Assembly (NCBI GenBank): GCA_023268155.1
Contig: JALNKM010000010.1
Coordinates: forward strand, 1 to 45,259
Length of the DNA: 45,259 bases
Origin: Candidatus Geocrenenecus huangii
Lineage (GTDB): Archaea; Thermoproteota; Nitrososphaeria_A; Caldarchaeales; Wolframiiraptoraceae
Direction: 5' to 3'
The notes under the pieces were generated by a model that ran no database searches, was not told the DNA's origin, and saw only the letters and a list, made by a program, of their open reading frames with translations. Shown here in pieces: positions 17,081 through 23,917 of the stretch (position 1 is its first letter; every line of letters starts with the position of its first letter). The position numbers and the translations under genes are program-made.

Positions 17081-19081
17081 TCACGGTTTTCTACTTATCG
17101 TTGCCTCTTCTATCTTCTCTAAAGAGGTTTTAGTAATCTTCAGTCTTTTCTCCGCTGCTTTCAATATAGCTCTAAGCATCTCGGGATAACTCATACCTAT
17201 GTATGCTGTAGCTTTAGCTAAGTGCCCATCCCAACACCATCCCGGATTCGGGTTTACTTCTAGAAGCCTAGGGTTACCTTCAGAATCAAGCCTCCAATCG
17301 AATCTCGCATAATCTCTACACTCCAGCCTATTAAACAGCTTGACACTACACTCAATTATGTAGTCTTTAACATCTTGCGGTATATTTGCTAGAATAGATC
17401 TAATGTTCCAGTAAGGTGAGCCAGGTATCCATTTCGCCTCATAACTGCATATCGGTGGGAGACCTTCAGGCAGTGTACTGTAATCTTCTTCTGTTATCGG
17501 TAACACTAAATAATCTTCTGGAGGATTACCAATTATTCCTAGAGTCAGATCTCTCCCAGTCAAGAATTCTTCAATCAAAATTTGCTTATTGTAGTTAAAT
17601 TTCTCCCTAAGTTCTATTATTGCATTCAGTAACTGTTCTTCATCGTATACGACGCTTTTACTCGTTATGCCGAAGCTACTATCGCCATAATTTGGTTTAA
17701 CTATTACTGGAAAATCAAATGGTATCTCTATCTTTATATCGCTAGGCTTCAAGAATACCGCATTCGGGACAGGTATACCCATCTCTCTAGCTACCCCTCT
17801 AACTAGGCTTTTATCATAACAGTATGCTAAACACTGCGGCCCCGCACCCGTGTATGGTATTCCAAGCATATCTAACAAGGCAGGAATATGCAGTTCTTTC
17901 TTCGGGTCGTTATAGAACCCTTCATCGCATAGATTGAATACGAAGTCAATTCTATTTCTTAGTTTTAGTAAGTCTTGGAGTAGGGTATCGTGATTCATTA
18001 GGTATATGAACTCATACTCCTTTAGTTCGCTTAACGCTTGTATAAGCTTATTTATCGTGTAGAAATCGTCTTCATCGAATACTCCTCCAGGTTTAGTCAC
18101 GTCTGTTTTCGATGGATCTCCAAGTATTACTGCCACTCTCATCTTTGATCCATTCATCCTCCTCTTTACAGGCGTCCATTCTTTTTTTGCAGCAGCTGTC
18201 ACGATAATCCTCTTCTCCATCATTCCCAAATCTTGGTTTCTTTTAGAATCTGGAGTAAGCTCTCCATGGAAAACAATGTTTGTGAAGCCTGCCTTCTCCA
18301 GTAATTGTCTTAATGTTTCTTTATCGTAGAGTCTTATGGCATAGACCTGGTCTGCTATAACTCCCCTCTTAACGTTAACTATTACTTCTCTTGAGATTAG
18401 TCTATGCCCATCTGACGATAATGCTCGCTCCCTGCATACAAGCATCTGTTTATTAATCCATTCCCATGACCTTTTCTGGTAAGTCTCTTTAAGATAGCTT
18501 CCATCTGCTACGTCTATCAATACCTTTCCCCAAGGTCTTAGTATTCTTCTGACTTCTTTCAAGACCTGTAAATCATCCTTGATAGATTCAAAGTATCCAA
18601 AACTATTTCCTAGGATCATTACTACATCAAAGCTGTCGGGCTGGTATGGCAGTTTTCTCGCATCTCCTTCTCTAAATTTCACCTTTAATCCTTCTTTCTC
18701 AGCTTGTAGTCTAGCTTTCTTGATAAGATAATGAGAGATGTCTAATCCTTCAACATTCTTGAAGCCTCTTCTAGCCAATTCTAGGGAGTGCCTACCATGT
18801 CCGCAGCATAAGTCCAAGATGTCATCCTCAGGTTTTAGCCCAAGGATACGTATGAATAGGTCCACTTCTCTATTAGTTATCTCCTGGTCGTTTACAACGT
18901 CTCCATCTGTTTTAAGGTATAGAGAGTTAAAGAGGTGCTTCCACCAATCTGGTCTAACATATTCTTCGAGGTCTGATACAATTCCTAGAAATTTCTTTGA
19001 TCGTTCATTATTCCTAGATTCTCTCACCTTATTATGCCGTTTCGATGATTCATTATCTGAGGGGCTCTCCCCCATGCTCAC
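17081..19081 (-). CDS. Fusion: SAM-dependent methyltransferase plus D-Ala-D-Ala ligase-like ATP-grasp enzyme
   Basis: The 666-residue protein has a charged N-terminal tail of about 35 residues. A class I methyltransferase domain follows at about 40-300, with motif I ILDLCCGHGRH at 88-98 and acidic GLDIS at 112-116. A C-terminal ATP-grasp domain of the Ddl type occupies about 313-650, with VAVILGD at 316-322, GPQCLAYCYDKSLVR at 414-428, PVIVKPNYGDSSFGIT at 458-473 and LLEVNPNPG near the end, which supplies the metal ligands. Archaea of this kind have no peptidoglycan, so a cell-wall role is unlikely. An amide-forming ligase that also methylates its product is a reasonable guess. The single continuous frame with no stop or gap supports a true fusion. 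Confidence 0.85.
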   Translation of the reverse strand: MSMGESPSDNESSKRHNKVRESRNNERSKKFLGIVSDLEEYVRPDWWKHLFNSLYLKTDGDVVNDQEITNREVDLFIRILGLKPEDDILDLCCGHGRHSLELARRGFKNVEGLDISHYLIKKARLQAEKEGLKVKFREGDARKLPYQPDSFDVVMILGNSFGYFESIKDDLQVLKEVRRILRPWGKVLIDVADGSYLKETYQKRSWEWINKQMLVCRERALSSDGHRLISREVIVNVKRGVIADQVYAIRLYDKETLRQLLEKAGFTNIVFHGELTPDSKRNQDLGMMEKRIIVTAAAKKEWTPVKRRMNGSKMRVAVILGDPSKTDVTKPGGVFDEDDFYTINKLIQALSELKEYEFIYLMNHDTLLQDLLKLRNRIDFVFNLCDEGFYNDPKKELHIPALLDMLGIPYTGAGPQCLAYCYDKSLVRGVAREMGIPVPNAVFLKPSDIKIEIPFDFPVIVKPNYGDSSFGITSKSVVYDEEQLLNAIIELREKFNYNKQILIEEFLTGRDLTLGIIGNPPEDYLVLPITEEDYSTLPEGLPPICSYEAKWIPGSPYWNIRSILANIPQDVKDYIIECSVKLFNRLECRDYARFDWRLDSEGNPRLLEVNPNPGWCWDGHLAKATAYIGMSYPEMLRAILKAAEKRLKITKTSLEKIEEATISRKP

Positions 19082-19244
19082 CTAACCTATCAGTTAATGT
19101 TCACCTCATGCATCAATATAAGCTTTGACCTGCCTAGAAGCTTGAAAACTTCTCCTATAATGTCTTAACCCTGATTGGCCAGATACACTGATACTGAAGA
19201 AAACATTAATACTTTAATTCACGGAGAAGTAGATTAACAAAAGG

Positions 19245-19898
19245 ATGGATTGGTATAGTTTAGTCGACCTCTATAATATCGTTTATTCATACGCTTACGT
19301 AGGTGCATTCTTCATATCTCTCCTAGGCAGCCTTATACCTTTCCTCCCTTTACCTTACCTTATCCCGATAGTCTTGATGGCGGATAAATTTAATCCAGTA
19401 ATCTTGGGAGTGGTCTCTGGATTAGGCGGAGCCGTAGGAAAGATTACATCTTATCTTATCGGTAGAATAAGTAGGAGATTCTTTCAACGGAAGAATAACA
19501 GGTCCAGTATTATTGTCAAAGCGATGAACAAGTATGGGATTTTAGCTGTCTTCTTATTTGCTCTAACCCCGCTTCCCGATGACGTACTGTATATTCCCGT
19601 GGGTTTTGCGAAGATGAACTTCGTAAAATTCATGGTTGCAAATGCATTAGGTAAGATAATCCTCACAATACTTGTAGCATATCTTGGAAGAACATACTTC
19701 GCTCTAATTAGGTTATACATTGGAGGCGAAGCGAGCATATATCCGATAATAGCCTCCATAATATTCATGATTTTCTTAAGCATAGCATTATTCAAGATAG
19801 ATTGGGAGAGTGCTATAGAGAACTATAGAAAACATGGATTGAAAAAAACCATAAAGTTTATTTTGTTCCCCCGAAAAAGCAATCCCAACAATTCTTGA
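19245..19898 (+). CDS. VTT-domain (DedA/SNARE-associated) membrane protein
   Basis: The 217-residue protein has the VTT pattern: re-entrant segments around GSLIPFLPLPYLIPIVLM and LTPLPDDVLYIPVGFAKMNF, a glycine-rich GLGGAVGKITSYLIGR and further transmembrane spans near 122-145 and 158-182. Members of this family are lipid scramblase- or transporter-like membrane proteins. The acidic and proline residues in FALTPLPDD match the functional half-helix motif. It appears monocistronic. A basic C-terminal tail (KKTIKFILFPRKS) probably faces the cytoplasm. Confidence 0.85.
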   Translation: MDWYSLVDLYNIVYSYAYVGAFFISLLGSLIPFLPLPYLIPIVLMADKFNPVILGVVSGLGGAVGKITSYLIGRISRRFFQRKNNRSSIIVKAMNKYGILAVFLFALTPLPDDVLYIPVGFAKMNFVKFMVANALGKIILTILVAYLGRTYFALIRLYIGGEASIYPIIASIIFMIFLSIALFKIDWESAIENYRKHGLKKTIKFILFPRKSNPNNS

Positions 19899-19951
19899 AA
19901 TGCTGATAGATGTAACCCTTCCTCAGCCACACCATAATTAATTCTAAGTTA

Positions 19952-19960
19952 GGTTTAATA
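19952..19960 (+). promoter_or_regulatory. Candidate box A of the tRNA gene
   Basis: The stretch GGTTTAATA lies 25-33 nt before the first base of the tRNA, the usual spacing between an archaeal TATA element and the transcription start. Evidence is only position and A/T content. Confidence 0.4.
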
Positions 19961-19984
19961 CTGAATATTAGTAAGTAAAAATAA

Positions 19985-20075
19985 GGGCCCGTAGCTCAGC
20001 CAGGTAGAGAACATGACCGCCTAAAGCGGCGGGCTCTTAACCCGTTGGTCGGGGGTTCGAATCCCCCCGGGCCCG
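19985..20075 (+). tRNA. tRNA-Lys(CTT) with a 17-nt intron outside the anticodon loop
   Basis: The acceptor stem GGGCCCG (19985-19991) pairs with CGGGCCC (20068-20074), with discriminator G and no encoded CCA. The T arm is GGGGG-TTCGAAT-CCCCC (20051-20067). The anticodon loop CTCTTAA gives anticodon CTT at 20036-20038, with stem GCGGG/CCCGT. The region between the D stem and the anticodon stem is 17 nt too long. Removing bases 20010-20026 restores D stem GCTC/GAGC, one linker G and a complete cloverleaf matching archaeal tRNA-Lys. The exact cut may shift by one or two bases. Confidence 0.9.
20010..20026 (+). other. Predicted tRNA intron in the D-stem/linker (between positions 24 and 25)
   Basis: The 17-nt segment starting AACATG and ending TAAAG interrupts the 3' strand of the D stem. 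CCGC at 20017-20020 can pair with GCGG at 20026-20029, so the precursor forms a local hairpin. Non-canonical intron sites of this kind are known in Thermoproteales and some other TACK archaea and are removed by the bulge-helix-bulge splicing endonuclease. A textbook bulge-helix-bulge is not obvious here; only three of the four central pairs form in my folding. Confidence 0.7.
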
Positions 20076-20324
20076 TAAACATCAATAAAGTGATCTTATA
20101 ATATTTTATATCCCATTGAATTTTGAAGTACTCCACCACAGCCTTACTCTAAAGATAGATTAATCTTAGAAATAAAGTAGATAGAGCCAAACACGTGAAT
20201 TATGGAATCTGCAATAATTTTTGTTGCATAAATTCTTGAGAATCTAAAAGTGTTTGAGGCAGGCTAGTATAGACCTACAATATCTGGTAGTAAAAAAATA
20301 AGGTTTGATTTTATTTGGGGTTTT

Positions 20325-20888
20325 CTAGGAGATCAGTCTTAGAATTGCTGAAGCTATTGGTTCAGAGAGGTATGCTACTCCCTGGCTCGCTATCAGGGAG
20401 ATAGCGAAGAATGTCCCAAATAATACTACCGCCGTAGCTATGTTGCCATCTTTCAAGTCTTTCACTAAGTCGAATTCTTTTAAGTCTACACCTGGAAGTT
20501 TTTCTGCAGCTTTAACAAGCCATCGATATACTCTCGACTGTGCCCAGACTATTATTGCAATAGCTAGCGGAAGTCCAATGAATAATTGTATCAATCCACC
20601 GACTAATGCTGCAATGTTGAATCCTCCTGGTACGACTGCTTTACTTATTCCAGAGACAGCTTGACCGACAACGTTACCGACAGCTATCAAGACTCCCGCT
20701 ATGTAAACAGCGACGGCCAAATTCTTCTTACGTAATTCTTCGAACTCGTTTAATCCTTTCGTAGTTCTATCGAGGACATTCAGAGCAATAGTAATACTGA
20801 AAAGCGCTAAAGCAACGCCGAGGATTAATTGTAGAATACCGATTCCAATATCTATTAGTCCACCAATTAAGCCTTCCATTAGAAACAT
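20325..20888 (-). CDS. Tandem DUF350 membrane protein
   Basis: The 187 residues contain two DUF350-like units (about 5-75 and 85-160). Each has a helix pair and a charged segment: FEELRKKNLAVAVYIAGVLI in the first, FDLVKDLKDGNIATAVVLFG in the second. DUF350 is a small integral membrane domain of unknown role. The annotated ATG at 20888 could instead be the internal ATG at 20879: an A/T box at 20902-20912 is 23-33 nt before the latter, which fits a leaderless start. The insertion-sequence remnant begins 42 bp upstream, so its promoter region is short. Confidence 0.85.
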   Translation of the reverse strand: MFLMEGLIGGLIDIGIGILQLILGVALALFSITIALNVLDRTTKGLNEFEELRKKNLAVAVYIAGVLIAVGNVVGQAVSGISKAVVPGGFNIAALVGGLIQLFIGLPLAIAIIVWAQSRVYRWLVKAAEKLPGVDLKEFDLVKDLKDGNIATAVVLFGTFFAISLIASQGVAYLSEPIASAILRLIS

Positions 20889-20930
20889 GATACGTGAGCT
20901 TGATATTTAAATCTTGATAATTGGAGCCTA

Positions 20931-21481
20931 GGGTACTGTCAACTTTTACTTAAGGTTTTCTCTGTTAGGTCTTTTGACCTAGTTTACCCTCTTCTATTCA
21001 TGCATGTCTTCGATTACTTGATCGGCTTTATGTCTAGGCTTTTCAGGCTCCATAACTATAGTCTCATTGAGAAGGCGTATACAGCTCTATTTGTTTACTG
21101 CTGGATCAAGCCTTAGAGATATATGTGGAAGGTATTGTTTAACATATGCTTCTAGGTGTAGGTCTATGATGAATGCATTGACCTTCATGAGGAGGGTTCT
21201 AAACTCATGTGACGGTAGGCCTGTGGTAGTCGTTGATAGAGGTCCCTGGTATCCATGGACATTAAAGAGGCTTGAAATAGAATACATCCATGAAACATTC
21301 AGGAATAGAAATAAGGTTGAGGGATGGTTTAGGGAGCTTAAAGATAGGACAGGAGATTCTACAAAAACGTAAACTCTAAGAATGTTAAGAGATTGGAAGA
21401 GATAGCGGCAATAACCCTAATACACAACATAAACATAAAAACCAGGATGGAGGGAGGCGTATTACCTGGTTGACAGTACCC
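20931..21481. mobile_element. Decayed insertion sequence with intact 13-bp terminal inverted repeats
   Basis: GGGTACTGTCAAC at 20931-20943 is the exact reverse complement of GTTGACAGTACCC at 21469-21481. The 551-bp interval carries a broken DDE transposase. The element sits in the gap between the divergent DUF350 and tbp genes. The adjoining bases (ggagccta on the left, atcgttcc on the right) do not form a direct repeat, so no target duplication is visible. The transposase resembles the IS6-type elements of thermophilic archaea. The element is non-autonomous because the transposase is frameshifted and shortened. Confidence 0.85.
21000..21473 (+). pseudogene. Remnant of an IS6-like DDE transposase
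   Basis: Three pieces in different frames can be read. The N-terminal piece starts at the ATG at 21000 and ends in a stop near 21115. The central piece holds the catalytic core, VVVVDRGPWYPWTLKRL, with the acidic DRG motif, then HETFRNRNKVEGWFRELKDRT, with the downstream glutamate. The C-terminal piece begins RFYKNVNSK and ends LIHNINIKTRMEGGVLPG. At least two frame breaks separate them (near 21080-21110 and near 21355). The whole is also shorter than a typical 210-240-residue transposase of this type. No functional protein can be made. Confidence 0.85.
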
Positions 21482-21511
21482 ATCGTTCCGATAAAAATAT
21501 TTATAAACCCC

Positions 21512-21528
21512 TTTAAATATCTTATATA
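21512..21528 (+). promoter_or_regulatory. Candidate TATA region of tbp
   Basis: TTTAAATAT and TTATATA at 21512-21528 lie 25-41 nt before the tbp ATG at 21553, consistent with a leaderless or short-leader transcript. The insertion sequence ends only 31 bp further upstream, so any upstream regulatory DNA of tbp has been replaced or displaced. Confidence 0.5.
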
Positions 21529-21552
21529 CGAGTTTAAATAGGGTAGGTAAAT

Positions 21553-22134
21553 ATGTCGAGATACGAAAAGACGCCTGAACCATCGGTGGAGATACAGAAT
21601 GTGGTGGCATCCGTAACGATTAACCAGAGACTAGACCTGGCTCAGATCCAGAAGACGTTCCCAGACGTAGAGTATAAGCCGGCCCAGTTCCCGGGACTAG
21701 TCTTCAGATTGCAGAAGCCGAAGACGGCAACACTCATCTTCTCATCGGGAAAGATGGTGTGCACGGGAGCAAAATCAGAGCAGGAATCAATAAAAGCAGT
21801 ACAAACAGTAGTGAGACTGCTGAAGAAAGAAGGATTCCTAATAGCGCAGGAACCGCAAATCGAGATCCAGAACATAGTTGCATCAATCGACCTGCATGGA
21901 ACCATCAACCTGGAGCAGGCAGCCAACAAGCTCGAGAACGTCATGTATGAACCAGAGCAGTTCCCCGGCTTGATATTTAGGATGTTTGAACCTAAAGTCG
22001 TTATCCTCATGTTCGCCAGCGGCAAGCTCGTGTGTACAGGTGCAAAAACAGAGAAGGAAGTTTACGATGCTGTCTATAAGTTGAAGAAGATACTTGAGGA
22101 GAATCAATTGATAGCCTACGTTACTTCGAGATGA
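21553..22134 (+). CDS. tbp: TATA-box binding protein
   Basis: The 193-residue protein is the typical pair of TBP repeats, about residues 11-95 and 101-190. Each reads IQNVVASVTI or IQNIVASIDL, then FPGLVFRL or FPGLIFRM, then FSSGKMVCTGAKSE or FASGKLVCTGAKTE. Phe pairs that kink DNA are present in both (FPGLVFR/FSSG and FPGLIFR/FASG). It is the general transcription factor that binds promoter TATA elements with TFB. Length is full. Its last 19 bp overlap the convergent TcmP-like remnant. The first half is more GC-rich than the neighbours. Confidence 0.98.
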   Translation: MSRYEKTPEPSVEIQNVVASVTINQRLDLAQIQKTFPDVEYKPAQFPGLVFRLQKPKTATLIFSSGKMVCTGAKSEQESIKAVQTVVRLLKKEGFLIAQEPQIEIQNIVASIDLHGTINLEQAANKLENVMYEPEQFPGLIFRMFEPKVVILMFASGKLVCTGAKTEKEVYDAVYKLKKILEENQLIAYVTSR

Positions 22135-22760
22135 TCTTTGAATTCTAGAAGGCTTTTCACTCCACCGTACGCCTGAAGCCAAAGAGTTTTCAAAGTCTCA
22201 TAATCCTCTGAAGTTTTTGTTCGCAGATATTCAACATCAGAATGAATGTTAGCATCAGTGAATTGAAGCCCATGTTTGCAATATTCAAAGATCTTACTGA
22301 GTGTTCCGCTTCTAGGAGCCTTGTAAAGATCAGCCCATAGCTGCTTTACAGCCTCTATAAAATCCTCATAATCGAGTATTCTTTTCTCTATAAGTCCTCG
22401 AGCCAACATCGAAGCATTAATATTCATGATCAGATCTACTCGAAGACCACGTGTAAATTTAAGAAATGCATCATGCCTAATCTGATTGTCTAATCTTCCA
22501 AATGGATCAATAAACATGAGAATCAAAGTTTTCTCATAATTCTTAATGATCTTTTCTCTCACTTCGTAAAGTTGCTTGTTTGAATCATTACAAAAGATTT
22601 CAACATTATCTAAGTTGCCTCCGTCACCCATAGCGTCAACTAATTGCTTAAGAATAATACATGTCTGTCTATCTTTTTCGATAAAGAATAGTTTGTCAAA
22701 TTCTTTCTCGATCTTTTTAAAAGTCTTGAGACGGTTACCAATTATTGTCGGCCAATACAA
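22116..22760 (-). CDS. Three-Cys-motif partner (TcmP)-like protein, N-terminally truncated
   Basis: The 214 residues match the middle and C-terminal part of TcmP-family proteins: LFFIEKDRQTCIILKQL, then NVEIFCND, then LILMFIDPFGR, then VDLIMNINASMLARGLIE. The usual beginning, a helical part and a 'Y-x-D-G-F-A-G-P-G' cofactor-like loop, is absent. An in-frame stop lies just before the TTG start at 22760. No remnant of the missing part is readable in the 60 bp upstream. TcmP-type proteins are often found in mobile and defence contexts; their molecular role is not established. The partner gene is not seen. Truncation suggests a non-functional remnant, although the frame is open. Confidence 0.6.
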   Translation of the reverse strand: MYWPTIIGNRLKTFKKIEKEFDKLFFIEKDRQTCIILKQLVDAMGDGGNLDNVEIFCNDSNKQLYEVREKIIKNYEKTLILMFIDPFGRLDNQIRHDAFLKFTRGLRVDLIMNINASMLARGLIEKRILDYEDFIEAVKQLWADLYKAPRSGTLSKIFEYCKHGLQFTDANIHSDVEYLRTKTSEDYETLKTLWLQAYGGVKSLLEFKDHLEVT

Positions 22761-22821
22761 AAATTAATTTTCATTTATTCACATTAGTTTTGAATTTCTA
22801 TTTTTCAAAAGCTCTCTTGAT

Positions 22822-23751
22822 CTAAGTTTCTCCGTTTCGATTATTCCATTCTCTATAGAGCATGTTGAATACTTCTCTATATCTTTTGATGTAATCTGCT
22901 AATTGTGTGAGTATTTTTTCATCGTCTTCGTGGTATGATGTGAATAGTAACCCCATAGCTATGGATGGGAGCTCCTGTGATACGAGGATAGCTCTAACCA
23001 ATCCTATCGAATGGATGAATTTAAAGGAGAGGTTATTCCATAAGTCTAATATGTCTTCTACGTTGGCAAAATATTCACGTAGATATTTATCGCAAAACTT
23101 TCTAAAACTCTCTCCATGAATATGTTTCATCGTTCTCTCCAACCTCTCTAATGAATCTGGATATTTTTCTCTAAGTTTTGGGTTGAGGTCTCTAAAAATA
23201 TCCAGCAACTAAAGCTTCCAGAGATGACCTAACTCCAAACGCTATGTAAGGCAACATGCCAGTAAATATCGAGGATATCATCGAATTGAGATTGTAGGAA
23301 ACTATACTCATTAAAGTTATAGCGAAGCTTGAAAACTCCCACACTTGCGATATGTCCATAGTAGCATAGATCCAGTCATTATACAAGACTATAAGCTCAT
23401 GATACAATTTTCTAGCAGGCTCAACAACGTATACGGATTCATATATATCTGGTATCATTTCAAAAATGAATTCATAAATTAATGGGTCTGAGAATGCTGC
23501 TATCTGCGATATTTCTTCAATTCTGAATCTCAGGCCTAGCTCTACTAACGTAAGGTAGCCGATGGATTTTTCTTCCGACGGTATGGCAAGAGTTACGCAC
23601 TCACGGTCATAGACCTTCCCCCTATTCTATAAAATGGAATATTCGTTAGCTTATCGTCACCTACGTCAACTATAACCAAGTACGGGATTATGATGTCAGT
23701 ATCTACACCAAGATTTTCAAGAACCTCTTTCGGTAATCTGGTATACAGCAT
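22822..23751 (-). pseudogene. Twice-frameshifted gene of unknown function (about 300 residues)
   Basis: Three pieces join into one protein when two frame breaks are repaired. The first piece starts at the ATG at 23751 (MLYTRLPKEVLENLG) and runs to IPFYRIGGR near 23613. The second starts VYDRECVTLAIPSEEK in another frame and runs to SLEALVAGYF at 23204. The third starts RDLNPKLREKYPDSLERLE and ends at 22822. The second break coincides with a run of five T, and the first lies near a run of five G, both slippage-prone. The product would be mostly helical. I do not recognise the family. Confidence 0.65.
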
Positions 23752-23917
23752 ACTAGGCTTGAGGAAGAATAGGTCATGAGGCTATATCAAGCATACAAGA
23801 AGCGGGTGGAGATTTTTACGCAATAAGGAATTGTTCGATAAACCTCATCCTGGTACGGATACATTAAAAAGGGACATGAACCAAAAATAAAATCAAGAAT
23901 TAATGAAGATTCTAGGG

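Noticed and set aside
18738-19085. Open frame of 115 codons on the plus strand
   Set aside because: It lies fully opposite the methyltransferase part of the fusion gene; codon pattern and motifs belong to the minus strand.
20923-21489. Target-site duplication around the insertion sequence
   Set aside because: The eight bases on each side (ggagccta and atcgttcc) do not match.
22116-22760. Full-length TcmP gene
   Set aside because: The N-terminal cofactor-like loop is missing and an in-frame stop lies just before the TTG start.
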